Positions 46,088-54,910 of a DNA stretch of 64,000 nt are shown here, one piece after another. The position numbers were made by a program, and so were the translations under genes. The stretch's first letter is position 1. Each line of letters opens with the position of its first letter. Where the stretch lies: the NCBI GenBank assembly GCA_026874595.1, contig CM049308.1:52339624-52403623 (forward strand), given 5' to 3'. The stretch comes from Sipunculus nudus (Eukaryota > Annelida > Sipuncula > Golfingiida > Sipunculidae). Under the pieces are notes generated by a model that saw only the letters and a list, made by a program, of their open reading frames with translations, did not search any database and was not told where the DNA came from.

Positions 46088-46310
46088 TCCACCTCGTTAC
46101 TGATCTTGAAGCAACTTCTGGGTCTTACTGAAGAAAGATGCCAGAAGCAGCTCCAAGACCTGCTGAGTCATACGATCATTCTCACACTCTTTCACCAAAG
46201 CATCATATACCCAGTCCTTTCTGACATTGACAACCTCATACAAACACTCTGATCCTTTCATCAAACTACTTGCATCCTGAGCCCATGACTGTAAACACAC
46301 CAGTAACCTT

Positions 46311-46781
46311 TCAGACCTGGCATTCAGTCCACTCGTGCGTCTCACTCTCAATCACTCTCCACAACGGCCCAGTCAGCAACTTGTCGATCAGCCCCAAAGC
46401 ACGCACTCCACACACAAACTGCTCCACACCCAGGTCAGCATGCAACGCTTTCATCAACAGGTTCTCATCTTTCACGTACTCAAAAAACTCGCACAAGGGG
46501 TAAAGAGCATATACCCCTGCACCATTATGGAACAGTATATTAAATCTGTTCCCTCTGAATGGTGCAAGGGGTATATGCCCCTTCCCATCTCTCACACGCA
46601 TAAACTCACGAAACCACACAGGCTTTCCACTCTTCTCACACCCTCTATCTTGCACAGCCTTGCATACCGTTCTGACCATACGTACAGTTCCACTCTCGCC
46701 CTTCCGACTCTTACATCCTTTCGCAACAGCACCCACCGCACTCTCACCAAATATCAAACTCTCCCACATACACAGAGTCAC
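46311..46781 (-). CDS. Middle segment: FRGNRFNILF motif
   Basis: A 156-codon open segment with KSGKPVWFREFMRV, then PLAPFRGNRFNILFHNGAGV (71-90), MKALHADLGVEQFVCGVRAL (110-129) and GLIDKLLTGPLWRVIES. In the family this block follows the MSDR region directly; the missing link (FCGLHYLVGLAEQAG) is readable just upstream in a neighbouring frame (about 46775-46825). Continued by 46097-46351 (QSWAQDASSLMKGSECLYEV) after one frame change. No intron signals are needed, so it looks like one original exon. Confidence 0.7.
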   Translation of the reverse strand: MTLCMWESLIFGESAVGAVAKGCKSRKGESGTVRMVRTVCKAVQDRGCEKSGKPVWFREFMRVRDGKGHIPLAPFRGNRFNILFHNGAGVYALYPLCEFFEYVKDENLLMKALHADLGVEQFVCGVRALGLIDKLLTGPLWRVIESETHEWTECQV

Positions 46782-46869
46782 ACCGGCCTGCTCAGCTAAA
46801 CCAACAAGGTAGTGCAGGCCACAAAAACAAAATCATTCATTCTTACACATCTCTCACGCTCACTGTCAC

Positions 46870-47706
46870 TCATCCCATTCCATTCATTAACACATGCGGC
46901 AACACATCTCTCCTGTAGTCATACAACAACTCACAAAACTTCTTTCCTGCAGCAGCCCTATCACTCATAGTATTCTTCATACTTACAATCATGCCCTGCA
47001 CACGCGTACACACATCTCCTCCTTTCATGCTAGCCACATCCATCAAAATCTCACGCAGCACACACAACAGGCTTTCAGCATCCCCACTCGCAACATCTCT
47101 CACACCCAGAGTCAGACTCTCACCAGCCGCTGTTCTTACACCCAGACTTTCATAATGACTGCCATACTTTGTCGTTCCATCACTCATCAAAGTCACATTC
47201 CCACTCTCTAAACATTCACTCAACTGCATCCATGCCAGCGCTCTACATTCATACACCATTCTCTCAGCACACGTCTCTCTCGGCAATCTATCCACACTCT
47301 TTCCCAGACCTTCAATCACACATCTCACAATCGACTCACACTTGCTCGCACTCACACCCATACCAATCAGCTCTATATAAACTCCTCTGATCTCACTTGT
47401 ATACATTCCTCCCTGAAAACAACGCACACAGTCACTCCGCACAAAATCTTCCAACCTCTCTTCCAACATACACTTCTCATTCTCCAAATCACGCACTCTC
47501 TCACTCAGGCAAACCAGCTTGTCATTAACACACTCTACACTTTCACAGGCACTCCTCCTATACCAGAGTGCCTTTCTTGAAGCGTCATACTTACTTCTCA
47601 GACATGCGTACCTTTCACACTGTTCATTCACTTCCACACATGCATCCACATACAGGTCATCAAGCTCACTCTCTAGTCTCACACGCTCACCCTCGCATTC
47701 ACTCAA
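46870..47706 (-). CDS. Core segment: coiled coil plus SDGTTK...MSDR
   Basis: A 278-codon open segment. Residues 1-90 are heptad-rich and charged (LESELDDLYVDACVEVNEQC, LENEKCMLEERLEDF). A helical region with LPRETCAERM and ECRALAWMQL follows at 140-165, then LMSDGTTKYGSHYESLGV (173-190), GVRDVASGDAESLLCVLREI (201-220) and MKNTMSDRAAAGKKF (243-257), ending LLYDYRRDVLPHV. This order is characteristic of the family. The D of SDGT and the D of MSDR are candidate catalytic acids of an RNase H-like fold; the third acid is not placed. The frame ends early; the next bases in another frame continue the expected sequence (MSDSERERCVRMND). Confidence 0.7.
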   Translation of the reverse strand: MSECEGERVRLESELDDLYVDACVEVNEQCERYACLRSKYDASRKALWYRRSACESVECVNDKLVCLSERVRDLENEKCMLEERLEDFVRSDCVRCFQGGMYTSEIRGVYIELIGMGVSASKCESIVRCVIEGLGKSVDRLPRETCAERMVYECRALAWMQLSECLESGNVTLMSDGTTKYGSHYESLGVRTAAGESLTLGVRDVASGDAESLLCVLREILMDVASMKGGDVCTRVQGMIVSMKNTMSDRAAAGKKFCELLYDYRRDVLPHVLMNGMG

Positions 47707-48138
47707 CCTGGCCTAAAGTTAAAAAATTTGGCCATCCCTCTCATTCAACTCATCCTTCAACTCTGCAATCATACTATCTCTTCTCGCAAGTTTCTTTCTA
47801 AAGTTTCTCACACACACTCTCCTTTCTTTCACACTTACATCCATCTGCATCTTTCTCACCATCTCAACCAGCTCCTTCTCCCGCTCATACATAACCTCCA
47901 CACCGCTCTCATGACCTGACTCTGCCCCCACCCGACCCTCAAGCTCCCTCCCCCCCCCCCATTCCACTCTGCACACACACTATCCTCACTCCCCTCCATT
48001 CCACTCTGCACACACACACACTATCCCCACTCCCCTCCATTCCACTCTGCACACACACACAATCCCCACTCCCCGGCAAATGAAACACGCCATTCAGAAA
48101 CTCATGCCTCATACCTTTCTTTCGTGCCTTGGTCAACT

Positions 48139-48611
48139 CAAGGGGCGTTCACACCTGTCCGTTCTTTCCTTCCGCACCCGCACCCGCTTCCGTCATCCGT
48201 CAAATTCGAGTCAGTTAAAATTACATAGGGCATTCATACCTATCCGCTTCCGCACCCGTCACACCGTCCGCACAAATCGGTCTGGGACCGATTCACGACG
48301 GAAGCGGACGACGGGTGCGGACGGGAATCCATACTATGACCTAATATAATAGGGGATATTCTGGAATGTCCTTGTGTCTTCTCCTTGATAGCTCCTGGTA
48401 ACACATTATTTGTTATTAGATTAGATTCGATATATATATATATATATATGTGTGAAAGATAATAGTGTATTTTATATAAAACAAAGGCGATGAGTGCGGG
48501 TGCGGATGGAAAAAGCGCGGATAGGTGTGAACAGAGACAACGGATGGCGGACGACGGATGACGGAAGCGGGTGCGGAAGGAAAAAAACGGATAGGTGTGA
48601 ACCCCCCTTCA
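48139..48611. mobile_element. 0.47-kb MITE inside the transposase-like gene
   Basis: The left end AAGGGGCGTTCACACCTGTC followed by CGTTCTTTCC and CGCACCCGC matches the inverse of the right end (GCGGGTGCGGAAGGAAAAAA then CGGATAGGTGTGAACCCCCC, ending at about 48611). Internal copies of GTTCACACC-like and CGCATCCGT-like words extend the arms to 60-80 bases. TCAA occurs on both flanks (48136-48139 and 48612-48615 or one base off), a possible short duplication. The minus-strand coding sequence breaks at its edges (KCKFE on one side, LTKARKKGM on the other), so it inserted into an exon. Confidence 0.75.
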
Positions 48612-49876
48612 AACTTACATTTCCCATACCAGTAATGAAACGCACGCACACTCATCCACAGACTCATATCTCATCAACCTGCCAAGGCACTTCACAACAT
48701 GCAACTCACTCCTACATTCCATCACACACTCTTACACCTCCATCACAAACCCATTCGTCAATTCATTCTCACACACAGAAGAAACCCCCCATCACAAAGA
48801 GAACTTATCAAATTTCTTGATATTCCAAGTTTTTCAGAAAATGGCCCTGGCCAATCATTTCTTCAACTTTGCCCTGCAATTACATAAATAGAAAAAAAAA
48901 TGGTTACTTATTTGACAATCCAAATCTTTGTCATTTTCTTAAGAGCCTGATTTGCTCAAATGGGATAATCGTTTAATTTGGGGGGGGGGGGCACTTTAAA
49001 CAACTATGAATCTTTAAACAATGAAACAATGTTTATTAATATTTCATGCTATGAAATGGTGAAATATGTGTATACCGTTTCACTAACCAAAAATCACCTG
49101 TGACACCTTTGTTAATTGTCAAGACCTATTTGGCAAGCCTACACATGAAAATACATAAAATACTTTGGTTAAAAAAGTCTCATATAGTCTTTGACATAAA
49201 TTGCTGTAACCTGGCACTATTTTTGTGATTAAATTTGATAAAATCCTCTAAATTTAAACCCATTTAAAATATAAAAAAGGCCATCTGAGATCATTGAACA
49301 GGATCCATTTTTTTTTAATTTTTTTTAAGAGAGAAAAGTTCTTCCCCCATTAAAAATTGATACAGAAATACAATATTAATTAATATTCTTATTTTCTACC
49401 CACCCCCACCTCAAAACATTATCTAGCAATATTAATAAATAACTAGAACATTTATTTACCTGTCATCAGTACAAAACAAATGTGAAAGATTTTCTACATT
49501 AACTTGGTTCCAGAATCACAAAGAAAACAATTTTCATTTTCTTAACTTCACAAATTTAAGACATACAATAGACACTTAATGAAAAAAATTATTAACTTGC
49601 AAAAGAAAAGGTGAAAACTTAAACATCCATTCATATTTTATAATTTATAATTTTCCTGAGGGAAAAATGACTAATATATTATGATAGTGAATATCACTTT
49701 TTATCAGCTTAATGAAAACAGGTCCATATCATGTATACAAAGCACCACTTATAACCATGGCATTGCTTTCTCCCCTATTATCGCTCACCAAAACATCACG
49801 CATCCCTTTTATAAATTATATTTTTGTGGCGTTTATAAAACACGCCAGAAAATAAATAAAATTCATTTTATGCAAA
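48612..49876. other. 5' flank of the transposase-like gene; AT-rich
   Basis: 48612-48890 may contain more of its N-terminal coding region on the minus strand, preceded by a possible TTGCAG acceptor (about 48872-48877). Beyond that there is a G run (48980-48990) and AT-rich DNA with nothing recognised. Confidence 0.35.
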
Positions 49877-50166
49877 ATAAACATATCCCCACATGAAAGC
49901 AATGAAAAATCTTTAAAATTTAATTGAAGACGGGTGCCTGTGTTTTCATTCAAAATTGCCGCTTCACACAGCTCATTTGTTTTGAACCACAGCAATAACG
50001 GCCATCTCTTGAAACAAATATTATCATAAAAAGGAAGTTTTTCATATTTAGGGGTGTCGCAGCTGGAATAAACGTTCTGGAATTCGCGGTTAGTGTAGAG
50101 AACTTCTATTTTTGGAAGTTTAGTCTTGTTAATAAAGATGTTTTCAACGAAAAGGCGTGCGATCAT
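49816..50166 (-). CDS. Unrecognised frame, possible first coding exon
   Basis: A 116-codon frame opening MIARLFVENIFINKTKLPKI followed by EVLYTNREFQNVYSSCDTPK and CFKRWPLLLWFKTNELCEAA. The first ~97 residues have balanced, protein-like composition; the last 20 are hydrophobic and AT-driven, so a splice donor near 49880 is plausible. The upstream sequence on this strand (50170-50700) is richer in CpG than the surroundings. No family was recognised, so this could be a host gene start or chance. Confidence 0.3.
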   Translation of the reverse strand: MIARLFVENIFINKTKLPKIEVLYTNREFQNVYSSCDTPKYEKLPFYDNICFKRWPLLLWFKTNELCEAAILNENTGTRLQLNFKDFSLLSCGDMFILHKMNFIYFLACFINATKI

Positions 50167-50858
50167 GCTTGTGAAGCGGATAATTCTCCGTTATTCGGAC
50201 TTGTGAAAAAAAGTTGTCTCGCCCGCGTAGCGGTGGAGTTCATTACCTTGTTCTTTTATAATGGGTATATCGCCCATACTCAATGTGTTTATGGTTTCCA
50301 GGCCATTTTAGTGCTGGAAAGGAGTGCCTGTTATTGCTATTTGTGAATACATGACTTTTCAAGTTATTTAGGGTATGGTATATAGCCCTTATAATAGCAC
50401 TTACGTACAGGTGATCCCCTTCTTGTCCGTATTCTCAGTTATGTCTCTCCAGAGGCTTTTTTTGTAGCTGGAAGTCGCGGAAATCTAATTTGGAGGAATC
50501 ATAGACACATGGCCGGTTCCTCACGAGATCTATCAGCTTTTCATACTGGCCAGTGCTGAACTTCATTGCCACGTTCTTGAAGTAACTCGGGAAGGGATAT
50601 TCTAGTATCCAGGGACTTCATTATGGAATTCCCTAGCAAACTCTATAAAAGCCGCGCAAGCACGCGTATAAAAATCGCTTCATCTAGCGGTCTTTTATAT
50701 TTGTATCATTGTTTACACCTCTACAAACAAACATAATTCGACAGTTGTAAGAATACATTGAGAGGATATTTAGATCAAGCATTTGCATTAGAGTTGAAGA
50801 AAATTAAATTGAACGATACAAACATTTTTCAGATGTTATGCCATGTTTAACTGACTCT
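50167..50858. other. Mixed-composition spacer
   Basis: Contains CCCGCGTAGCGGTGGAG (50222) and GCCGCGCAAGCACGCG (50650) with several CpGs. Possible promoter of the minus-strand frame at 49816-50166; no TATA or defined element was identified. Confidence 0.25.
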
Positions 50859-50859
50859 A

Positions 50860-51872
50860 GTGACCAAGGGGTCATGACGCTTAGCTGACTAGGAATACAT
50901 TCACAAAGGGATTTTTATCAATGCCAAATTTTGTAGGTGGTATCCCAATTCAGCTTAAGGGTAGCTCAGAGGATATGGATGACAGAGACCTAATTTCAGA
51001 TTTCCAAGCAGATTTTTCATGGACCTCCCTGGATGTCAAATTAGAAGATTTTAGGTCCAATGGTTACATTTTGTGCCCTGTTAAATGGCACAAATTGTGC
51101 CCTGTTTACAGATGACCATATCTATGAATGTCTATTAAATAGAGGAAAAAATGGGTAAAAATTTGAAGAAAAAAAAATCCAGGTGGCGCCACCAGTCTGC
51201 AGGAACTAATGAAAGACTCCATGATTAATATCCATGCAAAGAATCACGGTGGTCTATGCAATTGTTGTTCAGATACTTGAGCTTTTGTATCAAATTTTCC
51301 ATTATTCTGGGGGATACGTCAGAGCCCCATAGCTCAGAGTATATGCCGAACAGAGACCTAATTTCAAGTTACCACAGATATTTTTCATGGGCCTCCCTGC
51401 ATGTCAAGAGAGAAGATTCTAGGTAGAGTCTTTACGATTTGTGCCCTGATAACTGATGACCGCATCATTTAAGGTCTCAAAAATAGAGAAAAAAATCGTT
51501 AAAAAAATTTTAAAAAAATACAGGTAGCCCAACTAGTCTGCAGAAACTGATGACACACTCCATGATCAATATCTATGGAAAGAATCATGGTGAAGAATGC
51601 ATTAGTTGTTCAGATACTTGAGCTTTTGTATCAGATTTTCCATTATTCTTGCGGGTAATTTGGAGCCCCATAGCTCGAAGAAAAAACATAACAGATACCT
51701 TAATCCTGGTTTATTAGGAGATTTTTCACTGACGTCCCTGGATGTCAAGTAAAAAGATTCCAGGTCTAGTGGTTACGATTTGTGCCCTGTTAACGGACAG
51801 AAGGCCGGAAGGACAACGGACAAAGGGTGATCGCTATAGCTCAGATGACTTAATTACAGTTATCTGCGCTAA
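50860..51872 (+). mobile_element. HINE-like element, two-unit copy
   Basis: The 5' end TAGTGACCAAGGGGTCATGA then CGCTTAGCTGACTA matches the complete copy. Units start near 51180 (AGGTGGCGCCACCAGTCTGC) and 51523 (CAGGTAGCCCAACTAGTCTG). The 3' end has GTGATCGCTATAGCTCAGAT then a decayed hairpin and GCGCTAA (51866-51872). It is more diverged than the copies at 17.7 and 27.1 kb, so it is older. Confidence 0.8.
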
Positions 51873-52191
51873 AAAACGGACTTGATCTGGGAAATGATCA
51901 CATCATTGGGGATGCCAGCGTAGATTTTCAGAATCCCGTTCTTCTGTGGAGCTGCAAGAAATGCAGAGAAACATGCAAATTGCGCGATTTTTTTTTTAAA
52001 GTTATGAGTGACTCTGGCACACCAGGAAGGCATTCTTCTCAGATACGTCATCGCGAAAGACGTGAACCACAGGGGACGAGACGAATTCGGACAGGCCCGG
52101 ACCGGAAATCCTGGAGTGTCCGCAACCACGCGTCCTGCTGCAGCTCCTGTCTTGAACGGGTAGCACACAGAGCGGACCAGATTGCTCAAAA
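51873..52191. other. CpG-bearing stretch, unrecognised
   Basis: A minus-strand frame (51869-52270) includes FSAFLAAPQKNGILKIYAGI but also runs into the HINE end, so it cannot be a single real gene. The part 52020-52190 is GC-rich and may be a transposon terminus: GTAGCACACAGAGCGGACCA (52160-52179) resembles the inverse of the GC-rich block near 53250. Confidence 0.3.
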
Positions 52192-52200
52192 TTGATTCAA

Positions 52201-52419
52201 CTAGTGAAAATGTCAGGTGTTCTAAGCAGAACTCGAAACAGAAACAGAAAGAAACGTATTGCTTTAGCATTATTACTTCTTGATGATGAGATAGATATGA
52301 GGGAATCAGCTAGTGATGTACCAGTCCGTGTTCATGAATTCCATTTTAACGCTTCTAGAGATAATACTATGTGGACGTCTTGTGCAATCTATAGAGGACA
52401 TTTTTATTTGCAAGTGTAA
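52201..52419 (+). CDS. Small frame, possible transposon N-terminus
   Basis: From the ATG at 52210, the frame reads MSGVLSRTRNRNRKKRIALA followed by LLLLDDEIDMRES, then VPVRVHEFHFNASRDNTMWT and ends after 70 codons. A basic stretch followed by leucines and acids is often seen at the start of Harbinger-type nucleases, but this is a weak resemblance. It sits between two GC-rich blocks with similar inverted words, so it may be the payload of a small DNA transposon. Confidence 0.25.
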   Translation, partial: LVKMSGVLSRTRNRNRKKRIALALLLLDDEIDMRESASDVPVRVHEFHFNASRDNTMWTSCAIYRGHFYLQV

Positions 52420-52504
52420 TTAAATTAAACATATATTTATTAGGTTTCACGGATATATTTAAAAAAGGAAGTTAAAATGTTTTACACTCTTCTGGCAGAT
52501 GATC

Positions 52505-52506
<2 letters not shown>

Positions 52507-52553
<47 letters not shown>
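52507..52553. repeat. (AT)n microsatellite
   Basis: A TA run of about 45 bases; a second AT-rich microsatellite block lies at 52730-52850. Confidence 0.95.
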
Positions 52554-52563
<10 letters not shown>

Positions 52564-52587
52564 ACTCCGGTAAAATATATAATTATT

Positions 52588-52715
52588 ATATATAAAAGCT
52601 CAAAATCGGTCACCAAATGGTTCGAAGACATTCCGGATAAGCAACAATGCTCTTTCTTTGGCTTCGACGTGGTGAAACTTTATCCTTCGAATAGCAAGGA
52701 GTCCCTACCAACAAT
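52588..52715 (+). pseudogene. Short reverse-transcriptase-like fragment
   Basis: Between two microsatellites an open frame gives KSSKSVTKWFEDIPDKQQCS then FFGFDVVKLYPSNSKESLP. The FxFDxVxxYPS pattern with WF..IP.K upstream is what I recall from a group of reverse-transcriptase-type mobile-element proteins in cnidarians and molluscs. Only about 40 residues remain. Low certainty; family not assigned. Confidence 0.35.
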
Positions 52716-52801
52716 GAATACTCATTTATATACTTATATATATATATATATATACTTATATATATATATATACTTATATATATATATATATTATATATAT
52801 A

Positions 52802-52849
<48 letters not shown>

Positions 52850-53044
52850 TCCGAGATTTGTAACGTACAATAGATTTATTATAATTAAGATAATCCTTTT
52901 AAATAAATTGTCTATTAATGTTTGAATGAAGCTCAGGAAAAAAAAAACATTTACAGTATAATATACTAGTATTTAATATGCAAAATACCATAACAAAGTT
53001 TCATGTCAATTCCGGCTAATAAGCTAATTTTAATAATTTAAAGC

Positions 53045-53275
53045 TATACCGATCCTGAGTTGCTCCTGTGCAGTCCTAAAACCGCCGCAAACAGAGTGGA
53101 CTCAAGCAGACCGGACCACTCAGGACCGGTCCTGAAATATCAAAACATTTTGATATGGTCAGGATCGCTCAGGACTTGGTCCGGAGCGGTCCCGGACTGG
53201 CAGTCCGGTCCGCAAACTGAGCGGACCGATCCGGTCCGATCTTTAGTGTGCGGCCTACTTAACTCCAGTTGCTAG
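53045..53275. repeat. GC-rich palindromic block, GGTCCGG-rich
   Basis: A sharp GC island in AT-rich DNA with repeated GGACCGGTCC, GGTCCGGA and CAGGACCGG words. A hairpin ATATCAAAA-CA-TTTTGATAT (53139-53158) lies at its centre with CAGGACCGGTCCTG and GGTCAGGATC arms around it. It ends CGGTCCGATCTTTAGTGTGC, resembling the inverse of 52160-52180, so it may be the right end of a ~1.1-kb element. Confidence 0.5.
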
Positions 53276-53279
53276 CATT

Positions 53280-54910
53280 GAAAAACAACTGGAGAATGCT
53301 AGAGGTGAGGGTGTTATAAATGCTATGGGGAAGGCGCTCAGAATTGTGGCATTGACCTTGAGAACATTAACGATGAATCATCTCCGAAACTCATTTATGT
53401 TTAATTGGATGGGGCAGCTATAAACATGGAAGCAAAGAATGGTTTTCCCATACCATTTAGTGACTGTGAACAATAAGGTTTTGGTTACTCGTGTGGCCCA
53501 TAAACTAGAATTTGGTGTGCTTGATTGTGTGAAATAGGTTGATTATTTTAAGAAGTTTATGGAAACAAAAGAATATGTAAATATTATTCCTTCTCTCCAA
53601 AAAGGCGACAAGAACTCGTGAACCTTGCATCAGTGTTGGATGAAAGTGTAATTGCACAGTGAAATCAAGGCCATCATATAGGTTTTATCAAAACTTCGAG
53701 CTCTAAACGCAGTTTGTAAAACACCATGTCACTCCGCCCCTATTACCATATAAGGCATATGCCCTGTTGGATCTATAAGAGAAAGGTAGGTGAAGGATCC
53801 ATGATTAAGCAGTAAAACCAAATTAATAATATGAACATATCATGAGCAGTGGAATGGGGCCAAATGACTGGATGTTACAAGAAGAAAGAATATAAAATGA
53901 TCATGAAGGGAAACAAAAACATTATATGTCCAGTTTGTAAACATTCTCATGCTCAACCTTTTGAAGGCTATGATGCTCAACATATTGAACTGCTTCGTCT
54001 TAAGGAAATATTTACCGGTGTAGTTTGTAGCCTTTGTAAAGAATCGGAAGAATGGTCGGGGGGGGGGGGGGGGGGGGGGGGGACCTAACGGCTACCTGGC
54101 TATACTACTTTTCCACGCAATATCAGTCGCTTGCGACCAGGATGCTGTTTTGCCTTGCCCTCCCAAAAGTCAATACCCTTTTCCGGTTATTTTAGGGTAC
54201 GGATTTGGACTTAACTGAGGCAAGCAAGCTCAAGGACTCGACCTTGCAGGCAGATAAACGATGCCCATTTAGGAGACAGTTTAAACATAACGAACTACGA
54301 GCATTCGTAGGAAACCTGAATCAGCAGACATTAATGTTAGATATAAACAAGGCCAGAGGCTGTAGTTTGACCATGAGTGAAACTCATGGCAGGTTCGTCA
54401 AAAATGTGAAGCAACCATTCCTGACCAACCTGACTGGTATGGTAATATAAAGAATGTTTTGTTAATAATGATATCATGATGGCGTTCATTGGGTGTTCGA
54501 TCCAGCTTAGATGGAAAAGGGGGGGCTGAGGCTTACGGCGACGAATACATCAAACTGCTACTCCAAGGAACTGATGGGTTCACAGCTAGCGCTGCATTGA
54601 CCGAATGGCACCTTTTTCGACGCTACTAAAATGACCATATGGCCTCATATCCTGTATACAAAGTTGCTGAATCGTTGTGCAAAGGCTCTCCTTTTCCCAA
54701 TGATGTCATACTTGGCTGGCTGTTTAAGGACACTCACTTCGCAAACGCCTGACTGCAAAAGTGATTTGTTTTTCGCAACTAAAATTAAGTCTGTTCTACG
54801 GAACATGATGACTGAATTACATTAGACTATATTATGCAAATTGTTTGGAGAGATTTGACTGAACAGATAATAAATTGGGCACAGACTACTGAAGCTGAAC
54901 TAAAGAAGAG
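53280..54910 (+). pseudogene. hAT-superfamily transposase relic (ZNF862-like)
   Basis: In different frames but in the right order: LDGAAINMEAKNGF (53405-53446), VTRVAHKLEFGVLDCVK (about 53484-53535), DYFKKFMETKEYVN, RQELVNLASVLDESV (about 53609-53653), VLSKLRALNAVCK (about 53682-53720), then downstream a C-terminal block with FPMMSYLAGCLRTLTSQTPD (about 54700-54755) and IKSVLRNMM. These are the catalytic-neighbourhood and dimerisation blocks of hAT transposases of the kind behind ZNF862/KIAA1586-type genes. Many stops and shifts; old. A Cys-rich piece (CPVCKHSHAQPFEGYDAQHI with CSLCKES, 53931-54045) and a poly-G run (54058-54082) lie between the blocks. No terminal repeats found. Confidence 0.65.

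Larger units (their letters stand above)
44877..48670 (-). pseudogene. Transposase-like gene (SDGTTK/MSDR family), broken
   Basis: A large minus-strand coding region in one direction, split into frames: N-terminal part 47719-48136 (MTKARKKGMRHEFLNGVFHL; coiled coil near 47750-47900), core 46870-47706, middle 46311-46781 and 46097-46351, then 45791-46087, 45593-45790 and tail 44877-45623. At least four frame changes and one in-frame TGA (45791-45793) separate them. Upstream coding-like sequence (MSLWMSVRAFHYWYGKCKFE, to 48667) is separated by a MITE. The order and motifs match a large family of transposon-type proteins I recall from cnidarians, molluscs and fish; two acidic motifs (SDGT, MSDR) look like DDE-type catalytic positions, which is inference. 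Coding strand strongly G-rich over C. Confidence 0.7.

Noticed and set aside
45342-47390. Several plus-strand open frames rich in S, T, H and L (183, 124, 154 and 105 codons)
   Set aside because: They are antisense shadows of the G-rich minus-strand transposase-like gene; the composition follows from its strand bias and none shows a motif.
51869-52270. 133-codon minus-strand gene
   Set aside because: The frame runs across the 3' end of a HINE-like element into unrelated sequence, so it cannot be one real coding unit.
52477-52863. 128-codon frame spanning two microsatellites
   Set aside because: Mostly Y/I from (TA)n. Only the ~40 residues between the tracts look RT-like, and those are reported separately.
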